A DNA stretch of 38,995 nucleotides, from positions 1 through 38,995 of the forward strand of contig JBFIQI010000007.1 of the NCBI GenBank assembly GCA_041609715.1, written 5' to 3'. Source of the DNA: JABDLF01 sp041609715 (lineage in GTDB: Bacteria > Pseudomonadota > Gammaproteobacteria > Steroidobacterales > JABDLF01). Numbering within the stretch: position 1 is the first letter of the stretch; each line of letters opens with the position of its first letter. The translations under genes were made by a program, and so were the position numbers. Below are positions 8,727 through 16,903 of the stretch, piece after piece. The notes under the pieces are model-generated. The model saw only the letters and a program-made list of their open reading frames with translations, had not been told where the DNA came from and made no database searches.

Positions 8727-9239
8727 CTAGTGTCCGGTGTCCAACTGGTAAGCCAGCATGGTGTCGTCGTCGAACAGAAAGCGTCCGTCGAAGGGCTTGC
8801 CCGCCAGCATCCGGGGGATCCACAGCCGATCGTCCTGCCACATCTGGTCGAACGGGATGTCGTCCACGGGCGTCCACAGGGGAGTGGCTTCGTCTGTTTC
8901 CGTGGGGGTGCCGATGCAGTCAGCAGCTCTGAATACGTGACAGCGTAAAGCCAGGCCGTCGACGAAGTGGAAATTCAGGCGGCCGCTATAAGATAAATCA
9001 CAGGGCGTGACCAGTAGCTCTTCCTGTACTTCGCGAATGGCGCACTGTTCCGGCGACTCGCCAGGGTCGATCCGGCCACCGGGACCGTTAACTTTGCCCC
9101 TGCCAAGTCCACGTTTTTTTCGAATCAGCAAGATCTCTCCATCGCGAACCACAAAACACAGGGTGGCCCTCTGAGTCGGCACCCAGTTGGCCCAATCCAC
9201 GTCCTCGAGGCGGCGCGTTGGTTCACACAGGGTGTTCAA
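8727..9239 (-). CDS. Nudix hydrolase, MTH1-like (probable nucleotide-pool sanitiser)
   Basis: The 170-residue frame starts at TTG 9239, and TTGA overlaps the amidohydrolase stop, suggesting translational coupling. An in-frame GTG inside the first 20 codons is also possible. The Nudix box begins at G55 and carries E61, R69, E70, E73 and E74. The usual glycine near its end is leucine (EELLV). The stretch KKRGLGRGKVNGPGGR, and the C-terminal MWQDDRLWIP followed by DGRFLFDDDTMLAY, resemble human NUDT1/MTH1 closely. MTH1 hydrolyses 8-oxo-dGTP and other oxidised purine nucleotides and recognises the base with a WxDD motif, which is present here. Cleaning oxidised nucleotides is the best inference. 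Pairing with an exported amidohydrolase has no obvious logic. Confidence 0.88.
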   Translation of the reverse strand: MNTLCEPTRRLEDVDWANWVPTQRATLCFVVRDGEILLIRKKRGLGRGKVNGPGGRIDPGESPEQCAIREVQEELLVTPCDLSYSGRLNFHFVDGLALRCHVFRAADCIGTPTETDEATPLWTPVDDIPFDQMWQDDRLWIPRMLAGKPFDGRFLFDDDTMLAYQLDTGH

Positions 9240-10858
9240 GGCGCATTGACCCCGGGCTGCAGGAGCTGGCGGTCGGCCTCGCGCCAGGCACTGGCAACCA
9301 TCGCCCTGACCTGGGCGCGCAATGCGGTTGCATCGTAAATAATGCCGTCCTTGATGGTGAACACCACGCCGCCTACGCGAACCGGTTGGTTGTCCGCATT
9401 CACGCGGATCGCCCCGGTTCCGTAGAGCACCTTGAAATTGGCCAATGGGTTCTCTGCAACCACGACGAGGTCGGCAAGTTTGCCAGCTTCGACCGAGCCT
9501 ATTTCGCTATCCAGCCCGAGAGCCTCGGCGCCATGCAGCGTGGCTGCCCGAACCACTTCCAAGGGATGAAACCCGGCCTCCTGCAGCAGTTCCAGTTCGC
9601 GAATGTAACCAAAACCGTACAGCTTGTAGATGTAGCCGGAATCCGATCCGGTGGTAACTCGCCCGCCATGATTCTTGTAATCGTTCAGAAATTGCATCCA
9701 GATCTGAAAATTCTGCTTCCAGGCAATTTCATCTGCAGTAGTCCAGTCGAACCAATATGACCCATGGGCATCGCGACTGGGGGCGAAAAAATCCCACAGC
9801 GAGGGCAGGGTGTAGTCCTCATGCCATTCCGCGCGCCGTTGCGCCATGAGGTCACGGCTCGCCTCGTAAATCGTCAATGTGGGATCGAGAGTAAAGTCGC
9901 GCCCGATCAGGGTGTCACGCACATGCTGCCAGCGTTTTGAACCGGGCGGGGCCGCCTGCCGCCATAAACGCCCGGCTTCTCCAAAGCGATGTTGCTCATC
10001 GTTGTAATTGTAGTGGGCCGGGTAATCCTGCACGGTCCGGTCGACGAACAAAGCCTCCGGGAGCCCGTACCAATGCTCCATGGTGGTGAGCCCCCAGGCA
10101 GAGGTATCGAGAACATTTGCCCGCGCAACTTCGAGTTGCGCGTGATGCATGGCGGTGCGCAGGCCCTGCTTCCGGGCTTCTTCAATTGCGGCCTGGAGAA
10201 TGTCCGGACGGGCGCCAAAAAATTTCAGCCCGTCTGCGCCCTTGCGGGCCTGCTCAGCCACCCATTGTCGCGCTGCGCGTGGACTGGTGATGGGCCCGTC
10301 GAGGCCCTGGCCAAAACTCACGTAGGCTTCGATTCGGGGGGCGGTAATGAGATTGCTCGCACTTTTCCGCTTGTGCTCGACAACCCAGTCCACGCCATTG
10401 CCGCTGGCCGGATCCCGGATGGTGGTAATTCCGTGCGCCATCCATAGCTTGAAGACATACTCGGCCGGGGTGCCTTGCTCCTTGCCACCAATGTGCCCGT
10501 GCATATCCACGAACCCGGGCAGCACGAACATGCCTTGGAGATCCACCACACGGTCACCGTCCTCGGCCTGTGGACGATCACTGTCAACGATCGGTACGCC
10601 CGGGTTGCCGACGCTGGCGACGCGCGTGATGCGGTCACCCTGGATGACAACGTCCACGGGGCCACGAGGGGGAGCTCCGGTTCCGTCGACTACCGTGACA
10701 CCACGCAGAATCAGCCGCTTGAACGGTCCTTCACCCTCCGCACGCGGCGGAGCCGACTGGATGGGTTCGGGCTTGCTGGACGCCGCCACATTATTGGTGG
10801 CCGTGGCCAGCAGCATACAGGCGACCCAGATGGTGGGACGGATTTTCAGATTGCGCAT
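9236..10858 (-). CDS. Exported metal-dependent amidohydrolase
   Basis: This 540-residue protein starts at ATG 10858 with GAGGA upstream. A signal peptide runs to about residue 26 (AAS). The amidohydrolase superfamily layout is clear: a small beta domain (RLILRGVTVVDGTG), the metal motif HGH (H120, H122), K212 in GLKFFG as the probable carboxylated lysine, H238/H239, H262 (MEHWYG) and D406 (TTGSDSG), then the closing beta domain with GSVEAGKLADLVVVAENPL. The family includes imidazolonepropionase-like and exported prolidase-like hydrolases, and the true substrate is unknown. The signal peptide points to periplasmic action on an amide, peptide or cyclic compound. Its 3' end overlaps the Nudix start by 4 bases. 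Confidence 0.9.
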   Translation of the reverse strand: MRNLKIRPTIWVACMLLATATNNVAASSKPEPIQSAPPRAEGEGPFKRLILRGVTVVDGTGAPPRGPVDVVIQGDRITRVASVGNPGVPIVDSDRPQAEDGDRVVDLQGMFVLPGFVDMHGHIGGKEQGTPAEYVFKLWMAHGITTIRDPASGNGVDWVVEHKRKSASNLITAPRIEAYVSFGQGLDGPITSPRAARQWVAEQARKGADGLKFFGARPDILQAAIEEARKQGLRTAMHHAQLEVARANVLDTSAWGLTTMEHWYGLPEALFVDRTVQDYPAHYNYNDEQHRFGEAGRLWRQAAPPGSKRWQHVRDTLIGRDFTLDPTLTIYEASRDLMAQRRAEWHEDYTLPSLWDFFAPSRDAHGSYWFDWTTADEIAWKQNFQIWMQFLNDYKNHGGRVTTGSDSGYIYKLYGFGYIRELELLQEAGFHPLEVVRAATLHGAEALGLDSEIGSVEAGKLADLVVVAENPLANFKVLYGTGAIRVNADNQPVRVGGVVFTIKDGIIYDATALRAQVRAMVASAWREADRQLLQPGVNAP

Positions 10859-10902
10859 GGTTTGTCCTCGCCAGAGTGCGAGGAGTTTATATCAAAAGTG
10901 CT

Positions 10903-10929
10903 GCCGGCCCCGAGAGTCCGCGGGCCGGC
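10903..10929 (-). terminator. Possible weak hairpin after the DUF6491 gene
   Basis: GCCGGCCC and GGGCCGGC form an 8-base-pair stem in the 80-base gap between the DUF6491 stop and the amidohydrolase start. On the minus strand only CTTTTG follows a few bases later, so it is at best an inefficient terminator or attenuator. Confidence 0.3.
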
Positions 10930-10938
10930 GTCAAAGTT

Positions 10939-11412
10939 TTACTGACCGGAGTCGTCTTTTTCGAGTTCGCCCGCTTTTTTCTTGATGATTTTTACGCGCC
11001 CGTAATGTTCGAGCACCATGTTGATTTCGCCGTCTTCCAGTTTGTGGATTCTTGATATCGGGCATCTTTCGGTAAACGAGCCGCCGGGAATGACAATCGC
11101 GTCCATACCGACACCGCAAAGACGTCCATCGCGGTCTTCAAATCCAATCTGGAAAGCGCTGCGCAAACCCGAACAGATTCCGGTTACCTCGACATAATAG
11201 GCGCGGTTACGTGCGCTTGTGTACAAGAGCAAGGCTTCGTCATCAAGCACGCTGAAGTCGCGCACCGAACCAAATACGCAATCGGCTCCATTGCCGGGCA
11301 GTTCGAGGGTTCTTTTGACGAATCCGGTTTCGTCCAGCCCGGGCGACGCCGTCGAGCAGGCACCGCAAAGCCAGAAGCAGGCCAGCATTGCAACGCAGCT
11401 TCGCAAGCTCAT
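10939..11412 (-). CDS. DUF6491-family lipoprotein
   Basis: From ATG 11412 the protein is 157 residues. GGAGG lies 8 bases upstream, which decides this start over the in-frame GTG at 11427. A lipoprotein signal ends at LCGAC (C19). The mature part has spaced cysteines (in GADCVFG, TGICSGL, RLCGVG and ERCPIS) and a layout I associate with DUF6491, a family of small secreted proteins common in Gammaproteobacteria with no known function. The C-terminus is basic and acidic by turns (KIIKKKAGELEKDD). A possible 23-codon ORF ends one base before its ATG. It lies upstream of the amidohydrolase on the same strand, 80 bases away. Confidence in the gene is high; confidence in the family name is moderate. 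Confidence 0.8.
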   Translation of the reverse strand: MSLRSCVAMLACFWLCGACSTASPGLDETGFVKRTLELPGNGADCVFGSVRDFSVLDDEALLLYTSARNRAYYVEVTGICSGLRSAFQIGFEDRDGRLCGVGMDAIVIPGGSFTERCPISRIHKLEDGEINMVLEHYGRVKIIKKKAGELEKDDSGQ

Positions 11413-11413
11413 T

Positions 11414-11485
11414 TTAAATACCTCCACCGATCACCGTCAGGACCAACCTCAGTATGGCTGCAATCAAGGTAAATATGGTGTGCAT
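11414..11485 (-). CDS. Candidate 23-residue membrane peptide upstream of the DUF6491 gene
   Basis: The frame runs from ATG 11485 to TAA 11416-11414 and encodes 23 residues: MHTIFT, a strongly hydrophobic stretch with one arginine, and the end VIGGGI. It looks like a single short membrane helix. The stop is followed by one base and then the ATG of the DUF6491 gene, and the next gene's GGAGG lies inside its last codons. Ribosomes ending here could restart on the next gene. Only ACGGA sits directly before its ATG, so its own ribosome site is poor. It may be a real small protein, a leader peptide or chance. Confidence 0.35.
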   Translation of the reverse strand: MHTIFTLIAAILRLVLTVIGGGI

Positions 11486-11566
11486 TCCGTAAAAATCAAC
11501 GGCCGGCAGCGTGCCAGGTTGACAACAAGCGGCAGGTGCGGCGCGCAGCAGGGCCGCCTGGTCCGG

Positions 11567-11911
11567 TCAGGGGTTGCGTGCTTTGAAGATTCGAACCGCG
11601 ATGTTGTACTCGTCGGAGACCCGGTGCATCTCCTCGACCATGGCGTTATAGCGGGCCACGTTTATTTCTGCCTGGCGCGGCGGCAATGGCTCGCCGGATT
11701 CCGTTTGCATATTTTCCAGGCATGCCAGGTAAGCCTCCGCGGCCGAGAGGTAGGCGCGCACGCTGGACTGGGCTTCCAGCATTTGCTTGTCTTCGGCCGT
11801 CTCTCCGTTTGGCACGCGAGGTGCCACGGGATAATTGCACGCCACGGCAGGTGCTGCCAATAGCAGCCCGACAGCCGCTACAGTAGTTAAGTTCAGGAAC
11901 AACTTGCTCAT
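11567..11911 (-). CDS. Small exported protein of unknown function
   Basis: From ATG 11911 the protein is 114 residues; ATG 11917 and TTG 11929 are alternative starts, and none has a clear ribosome site. Residues 1-24 are a signal peptide ending AVAC, so either signal peptidase I cleaves after AVA or the cysteine is lipidated by an imperfect lipobox. The mature part is mostly helical (DKQMLEAQSSVRAYLSAAEAYLACL, then a second helix about NVARYNAMVEEMHRVSDEYNIAVRIFK) and may form a two-helix hairpin. Cysteines occur at C25 and in YLACLEN. I do not recognise a family. It is divergent from the rhomboid gene, and the two starts compete for the same short stretch. Confidence 0.7.
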   Translation of the reverse strand: MSKLFLNLTTVAAVGLLLAAPAVACNYPVAPRVPNGETAEDKQMLEAQSSVRAYLSAAEAYLACLENMQTESGEPLPPRQAEINVARYNAMVEEMHRVSDEYNIAVRIFKARNP

Positions 11912-11966
11912 ACACATGCGGAGTATCAACCCTGAATTCGCTTATTATTACAGAGCCAGAGGCATT

Positions 11967-12905
11967 GTGCCCAGACAAGTTGCAAACTCCTGTAAAGATC
12001 ACAAAGTTACCGTGCAAACCGATCCTGAAAACGACGCAATCGTGTTCCGCTCCGCTGATCGCAAATCCAGCGCCGAACGTGCCCTGGTATTGCAAGCACT
12101 GGGTATACCCGGCGAACTGACCCACGATGAGGCCGGCTGGATGCTGCGTGTGCCCGAAGCTTGTGCCACGCGGGCGATACGGGAGCTGGCGGCATTTACG
12201 CAGGAGAATGCGGGCTGGCCAAAGCAACCCCGGCCACTGTTGAGGCTGGCACCCGGCGTGCATGGTGTGGTGGCATATGCTGCGCTGCTGTTGCTGATCG
12301 CCTGGTGTCAGGCCCATGATTTTCTCGCCTTCGACTGGCTGCAGGCAGGCCGCACCCATGCGCGTTCGATAATGAACGGAGAGCTCTGGCGCAGCGTCAC
12401 TGCCCTGACTCTGCACCTGGATATGGGGCATTTGTTCGGCAATCTGTTTTTCGGTGCGCTGTTCGGGCTGTTCATCGGACAGTTTGTCGGTTCCGGCGTG
12501 GCCTGGCTTGGCATCCTGCTGGCGGGCGCCGCTGGTAACCTGGTGAACGCCTGGCTGCAGCAGCCCTGGCACAGTTCGGCCGGGGCTTCCACCGCAGTCT
12601 TTGCAGCCCTCGGCATGCTGTCAGCCTATGTCTGGCGGCGGCGCGGAGATTTTGATGAACGCTGGCCGGTTCGCTGGGCGCCCATCATGGCGGGGGTTGC
12701 GCTGTTGGCCTACACGGGCGCCGGCGGCGAGCGCACCGACATCGGTGCCCATCTAACTGGTTTTATTTGCGGGCTGGGCAGTGGTGTACTGTTCGGCTCG
12801 CTTTCCCAGCTGATTTTTCGAAGCAAAATTCTGCAGGTCGGGGCCGGCTTGCTGGCGCTGACTCTGGTAATCGGCGCCTGGATGCTGGCGCTGTCAGCGA
12901 TCTGA
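11967..12905 (+). CDS. Rhomboid family intramembrane serine protease
   Basis: I prefer the GTG at 11967 (312 residues), with AGAGG 4 bases before it. ATG 11916 in the same frame would begin 5 bases from the divergent gene's start and has no ribosome site. A cytoplasmic domain of about 90 residues comes first. Then about six membrane segments follow, with the rhomboid hallmarks: ELWRSVTALTLH, HLDMGHLFGN (H150, H155, N159, matching the GlpG oxyanion-hole residues), GASTA with nucleophile S208, and catalytic H262 in IGAHLTG. All key residues are present, so it should cut membrane protein substrates within the bilayer. The substrate is unknown. No GlyGly-CTERM substrate is visible in the window, so it should not be called rhombosortase without more evidence. 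Confidence 0.9.
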   Translation: MPRQVANSCKDHKVTVQTDPENDAIVFRSADRKSSAERALVLQALGIPGELTHDEAGWMLRVPEACATRAIRELAAFTQENAGWPKQPRPLLRLAPGVHGVVAYAALLLLIAWCQAHDFLAFDWLQAGRTHARSIMNGELWRSVTALTLHLDMGHLFGNLFFGALFGLFIGQFVGSGVAWLGILLAGAAGNLVNAWLQQPWHSSAGASTAVFAALGMLSAYVWRRRGDFDERWPVRWAPIMAGVALLAYTGAGGERTDIGAHLTGFICGLGSGVLFGSLSQLIFRSKILQVGAGLLALTLVIGAWMLALSAI

Positions 12906-12993
12906 GATTGCAGCTGGCACCCGGGCGTGTGATTTAATGTGCGCTTGGTAGCCAGGCGGACACCGTAAGCGTCGGAAAACAATGGAGGAATTT

Positions 12994-14136
12994 ATGCGTC
13001 AATTGCTGAGCGGCTTGATTGCAACCGAAGAGAGCGGAGCAATGCCATCTTTGCCGGACTGGATTCCCGTGCCCGTGCGAGATACCTGGCAGCTGCTGGA
13101 CAACTGGCCCATTATCGGTGCCGTCATTATTGTGGTGCTGGCGTTTATCGCGGGCAAGATCATCACCAATATTCTGACCCGCGTACTCAGCGAAATTACC
13201 TCGCGTACACACTCGACTATCGACGACAAACTGCTCAGGCTGCTGAAACGACCGGTTTTTCTGACGGTGTTTTTGTTCGGTCTGTCGATGGCAACGCTGA
13301 CACTGGGTCTGCCGGAGGCCTTCGAGAAAAATATCCTGCGCATCTTGCGCTCGGTGCTCATTTTAATCTGGGCCGGGGCGGCCTTTCCGTTCATGCACTT
13401 ACTGCTTGGCAATCTGTCCCACGACGACAGTCGCTTCAAGGTCATTGAGGGGCGCACCCTGCCACTCTTTGATATCACATCCAAGGTGCTGATATTCGCA
13501 GTCACAGGCTACATGCTGCTCAAGGTCTGGGGGATTGACGCAACGGCCTGGCTGGCTTCGGCTGGCGTGCTGGGTCTGGCACTCGGTTTTGCCGCCAAAG
13601 ATACCCTTGCCAATTTGTTTTCAGGATTTTTTATCGTTGCCGACTCACCCTACCAGCTCGGTGATTACATTATCCTGGATTCCGGTGAGCGCGGCCGGGT
13701 AACCAATGTGGGCATCCGCAGCACACGGATACTGACCCGGGATGACGTGGAAATTACGCTGCCAAACGCCTTGATTGCCAACGGCAAGATAATCAATGAA
13801 AGTGGCGGGCCGCATGTGAAAGAACGCCTGCGCATCAAGGTTGGTGCGGCTTATGGCTCTGATGTGGACCAGGTCTGCGAAGTCCTTGAGACGGTGGCGA
13901 AATCCCACGCGGAAGTTTGCAAGGACCCGTCGCCGCGAGTACGAATGCGCGCCTTTGGCGCTTCCAGCCTGGACTTCGAGTTACTGTGCTGGATCGAGGA
14001 ACCCGAGCTCCGCGGACGACTGTCTCACGAGCTATATATGGACGTTTACAAAGCCTTCGACAAGGCGGGCATCGAAATTCCGTTCAGCAAGCACGATATT
14101 TACGTTAAGGAAATGCCGGGGGCCGAATCAGCGTAA
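12994..14136 (+). CDS. MscS-family mechanosensitive ion channel
   Basis: From ATG 12994 the protein is 380 residues. GGAGG (12984-12988) sits 5 bases upstream, which favours this start over the ATG at 12982 that lies on the ribosome site. Four membrane segments are visible at about 40-62, 90-108, 117-137 and 160-180. The pore helix region follows (WLASAGVLGLALGFAAKDTLANLFSG is split by the usual Ala/Gly pattern), then the MscS beta domain (DYIILDSGERGRVTNVGIRSTRI) and the C-terminal alpha/beta domain. Such channels open under membrane tension and release solutes in osmotic downshock. The N-terminus carries one or two more helices than E. coli MscS. It converges with the transglutaminase gene 11 bases away. 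Confidence 0.93.
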   Translation: MRQLLSGLIATEESGAMPSLPDWIPVPVRDTWQLLDNWPIIGAVIIVVLAFIAGKIITNILTRVLSEITSRTHSTIDDKLLRLLKRPVFLTVFLFGLSMATLTLGLPEAFEKNILRILRSVLILIWAGAAFPFMHLLLGNLSHDDSRFKVIEGRTLPLFDITSKVLIFAVTGYMLLKVWGIDATAWLASAGVLGLALGFAAKDTLANLFSGFFIVADSPYQLGDYIILDSGERGRVTNVGIRSTRILTRDDVEITLPNALIANGKIINESGGPHVKERLRIKVGAAYGSDVDQVCEVLETVAKSHAEVCKDPSPRVRMRAFGASSLDFELLCWIEEPELRGRLSHELYMDVYKAFDKAGIEIPFSKHDIYVKEMPGAESA

Positions 14137-14147
14137 AACCGGAACAT

Positions 14148-15311
14148 TCAGCGCCTGTTCGGCCGCACGGTGATAGTGTCGGCGTCCGACGAGAACAGTT
14201 CGTGGGACTTGTTGATGGCTTTGCGCGCCGCCAGCACCTTGCCCTGCTTGTAATAAGCACGGGCGAGGCCCACGTGGAACTGGCGTTCGTCTTTCTTGAG
14301 TTTGATCGCCTTTTGATAATGCAGCTCCGCGCCGGCGTAGTCACCCTCCGCATAAGCTTGCTCGGCCCGCCAGAAGTGATAGAAGGGATTTCGTTCGCGA
14401 TAGCTCAGCACCCGGGATTCGAGGGCCTCAGCTTCGGATTCGCGTCCGGTTCGCAGGTACAGACGCTGCAAGTTTGAAACGGCGGTCAATTGCTCCGGAT
14501 CCAGACGCATGGCTTCCAGGTAAGCGCTTTCGGCGTAGGCGGGCATCGCATTTCTGGACAGCAGGGCTCCCATATTGGACCAAAGGAAACTGAGGGTCGG
14601 GCTTACACTCAGCGCCTTGTTGAAGTAAGCGTAAGCTTTTTCCAGATCATGGTCCTGCATGAACTGCGCGCCCAGATTATTAAGGTGATGCGCCATGGCC
14701 TGGCGGTCATCCAGCTGCCGAGACCAGGCGCCCGGGCTGACCGGCTCGGGGTAAAAGTCAAACACCAATTTGCGCTGATATGCCCGGCTGACCACGCGTA
14801 CGTGCATGGTGCGCACGAGCAAATCACCTTGCTGCTGCCAGTTTGCGTAATTTGACATCAGCTCAAAGTTGGCGCGTACGCCGGCCTGGCGCGCAGCCGC
14901 TACCATCAGGTTAGAAAAACCCATGCAGTTTCCCAGACCGCTGGTAAAGGTCTCTATGGCAGTATGGGTTGCACTTTCGTCGTACAGCAAACCGACACCC
15001 TCCGGATGGAATATTGCACTGGCCAGCGCCATCATGCGGTCTCTGGGCGTGTTCTTACCCGCTGTATGTTTTTTAACGAACTTGAGCAAATCTTCATTTG
15101 TTTCCAAAGGATCGATTTCAGGGATATCGGCCGCGGCTGTGCGCCAGCTCTCGGGCACATTTACGTGGATTGTTGCAACCAGTTGGTGATTGGGAGTGAC
15201 CGGTGGAGCGGTTGTCGCGCAGGCACTTACAAGCACCGCGGCGTACAGCAAGCACGCAGAGCGCTTTAGCTGCGAATTCTTGGACAGACTGACAGATCGA
15301 GGCGTGGCCAT
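14148..15311 (-). CDS. Transglutaminase-like lipoprotein with TPR repeats
   Basis: From ATG 15311 the protein is 387 residues; the frame extends to 15413 but the signal peptide fixes the nearer start. A lipobox VSAC gives C31. Residues about 75-190 form a transglutaminase-like cysteine-protease domain with all three triad positions: C129 in GLGNCMGFS, H170 in TMHVRVV and D185 in VFDFYPE. Residues about 205-375 are TPR repeats (for example LNNLGAQFMQDHDLEKAYAYFNKAL). The catalytic residues are present, so peptidase or acyl-transfer activity on an envelope protein is plausible, with the TPRs choosing the partner. It is a single-gene unit. No ribosome site is obvious before the ATG. Confidence 0.85.
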   Translation of the reverse strand: MATPRSVSLSKNSQLKRSACLLYAAVLVSACATTAPPVTPNHQLVATIHVNVPESWRTAAADIPEIDPLETNEDLLKFVKKHTAGKNTPRDRMMALASAIFHPEGVGLLYDESATHTAIETFTSGLGNCMGFSNLMVAAARQAGVRANFELMSNYANWQQQGDLLVRTMHVRVVSRAYQRKLVFDFYPEPVSPGAWSRQLDDRQAMAHHLNNLGAQFMQDHDLEKAYAYFNKALSVSPTLSFLWSNMGALLSRNAMPAYAESAYLEAMRLDPEQLTAVSNLQRLYLRTGRESEAEALESRVLSYRERNPFYHFWRAEQAYAEGDYAGAELHYQKAIKLKKDERQFHVGLARAYYKQGKVLAARKAINKSHELFSSDADTITVRPNRR

Positions 15312-15443
15312 CACATAAGTTAAGACTGGCAAGGCGCCTGCGCGTTCCGATTGTCCGCAGCATAGCGCCGGCCCGACAATGCGGGCGTCGACGCAAGACA
15401 CGCCGAGTACCACCAGAAGCCAGGGGCCCCTGCGAGATAAGGC

Positions 15444-16091
15444 CTATTGAGCGGTTTCCGCCAGCCCGATGGGACAAGCGACGCCCGTGCCGCCAATGCC
15501 GCAGTAGCCGCCTGGATTCTTGGCGAGATACTGTTGATGGTAGGTTTCGGCATAATAAAATTGTGGCGCAGTTCGAATTTCGGTGCTTATGTTTCCATAG
15601 CCCGAGTCAGTAAGCTTCTGCTGATAAGCGCTGCGTGAGTGATTCGCCGCGGCCAGCTGGATTGCGGATGTTGTGTAAATTGCCGAGCGATACTGCGTGC
15701 CGCGATCGTTACCCTGGCGCATGCCCTGGGTCGGGTCATGAGATTCCCAGAAAATCTTGAGCAACTGTTCGTAGCTGACTTGCTTTGGATCAAAAATAAC
15801 GCGCACTACTTCGGCATGCCCGGTACTTCCGCTGCATACTTCTTCATAGGTCGGGTTTTGCGTGTATCCGCCGGCGTAGCCGGCCGCCGTGGTGTAAATG
15901 CCGGGCGTTTCCCAGAAAATTCTCTCGGCACCCCAGAAGCATCCCATGCCAAAAATGGCTTCGCACATGCCGTCCGGGAACGGCGGACTCAGGGGATTGT
16001 GGTTAGCGAAGTGCTTTTCCGGTACCCGCATCGGTGTGTCCCGGCCTGGCAGGGCTTCTTCCTGGCTTGGTAGTTTGCTCCTGTCGAACAT
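15444..16091 (-). CDS. msrA: Peptide-methionine (S)-S-oxide reductase MsrA
   Basis: This 215-residue protein reduces the S-epimer of methionine sulfoxide in proteins, repairing oxidative damage. The catalytic motif GCFWGAE is present (C51, with E56), as are the core signatures AGYAGGYTQNPTYEEVCSGSTGHAEVV and HDPTQGMRQGNDRGTQYRSAIY in shortened form, and the resolving cysteines C197 (GGYCGIG) and C206 (VACP). The N-terminal ~40 residues match the longer E. coli type. There is no signal peptide, so it is cytoplasmic. A GTGAG lies 5 bases before the ATG. It is alone: no msrB is next to it. Confidence 0.97.
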   Translation of the reverse strand: MFDRSKLPSQEEALPGRDTPMRVPEKHFANHNPLSPPFPDGMCEAIFGMGCFWGAERIFWETPGIYTTAAGYAGGYTQNPTYEEVCSGSTGHAEVVRVIFDPKQVSYEQLLKIFWESHDPTQGMRQGNDRGTQYRSAIYTTSAIQLAAANHSRSAYQQKLTDSGYGNISTEIRTAPQFYYAETYHQQYLAKNPGGYCGIGGTGVACPIGLAETAQ

Positions 16092-16331
16092 ATTGACTCA
16101 CAGTGATCAGGGCCTTTTGATCAGTTTAGCAGGGCGACCTGCAGCGCGGGGGGTTGCAGGAAGGCAGTGGCTGCAGAGTATTGGCTTCTGCTGGCCCTGG
16201 GGCGGCGGCTGCTTAAGGCGCCGGCATGGGTCGGCCAGGCGAGCTGTTGCCGGCGAAGCAGATAGCCCGTCTGCGACAGACTGCGCGGCGGGCGGGAGTC
16301 AGTCGACTCGCGCCCGTTGCTGTACTACCGA
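16092..16331. other. Gene-free gap between msrA and the ydcH-like gene
   Basis: I see no gene here. TGATCA occurs twice (16104-16109 and 16118-16123), 13-25 bases upstream of the msrA ATG, as an inverted repeat with an 8-base spacer; it could be an operator, but nothing supports that. The rest is GC-rich with stops in all frames. Confidence 0.4.
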
Positions 16332-16583
16332 TTACTGGTGCAGGTATTGGTAAATCTTGTCTTTTGCGTATAGACGCTTGCGCTTGAGGATTTCGTGAAA
16401 TTCATGCGACCTGGGTTCGACAAGTTGTTCGATCCGGATGACTTCGCGGTTGAGTTCCGTGTACTCGTCAAATAAACGGGAAAATTCCTGGTCGGTTGTT
16501 TTTAGCTTGTCTATCCGATCCTTGTACTCAGGAAACTCGTGATAGACATCATGGTTTTGTCCGAGAATTTCGTCTTGTTCCAT
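16332..16583 (-). CDS. YdcH/DUF465 family small helical protein
   Basis: This 83-residue protein starts at ATG 16583, with GGGG about 9 bases upstream. It is almost wholly helical and matches the YdcH/DUF465 pattern (HEFPEYKDRIDKLKTTDQEFSRLFDEYTELN, shortened here, as in E. coli YdcH FPEYRDLISRLK). A second helix follows (SHEFHEILKRKRLYAKDKIYQYL). It probably forms a coiled-coil hairpin in the cytoplasm. The function of the family is unknown. It is longer at its N-terminus than E. coli YdcH by about 15 residues. It is transcribed alone or with msrA far downstream (240 bases). Confidence 0.85.
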   Translation of the reverse strand: MEQDEILGQNHDVYHEFPEYKDRIDKLKTTDQEFSRLFDEYTELNREVIRIEQLVEPRSHEFHEILKRKRLYAKDKIYQYLHQ

Positions 16584-16903
16584 CGGCAGTTACCCCGCTT
16601 GCAGTTAAAACTATGTCCAGCCCAAGAACCGGGCGCGCATACGGTGGAACCCCGAGTATGCGGTGTTTCGGGACCCACCGCGCGTCTTTGCAGAGATTAG
16701 TTTACCCTACAATCTGTGCCATGGCCTTACCTGCAAGCCAAAGGCTCGGCAACGGGTTGCGCCGGCGATTTAAGTATTTGTTTTCACTAACTTAGGGCCA
16801 ACTGGACATAAGGCCGCCGGCGCCCTGGGGCAGGCCTGCGCTGCCGGGCCGGGGCCTGACCGGTGCCTGCCTGGCACAACGGCTGGCGTAACTGGAGCAA
16901 TTC
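16584..16903. other. 320-base gap between divergent genes
   Basis: The gap must hold promoters for the YdcH-like gene (minus) and the DUF885 gene (plus). I find no convincing -35/-10 pair. The stretch 16800-16870 is very GC-rich with short complementary runs and could fold in the DUF885 mRNA leader, but no clean hairpin stands out. Confidence 0.5.

Noticed and set aside
11916..12905. ATG 11916 as the rhomboid start
   Set aside because: It would sit 5 bases from the divergent gene's ATG with no ribosome site; the GTG at 11967 has AGAGG upstream.
11967..12905. Rhombosortase annotation
   Set aside because: Rhomboid residues are clear, but no GlyGly-CTERM substrate is present in the window and the cytoplasmic N-domain is not typical.
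16140..16320. Possible decayed gene between msrA and the ydcH-like gene
   Set aside because: One frame reads about 30 hydrophobic codons then stops, and the remainder shows no protein similarity I can recognise.
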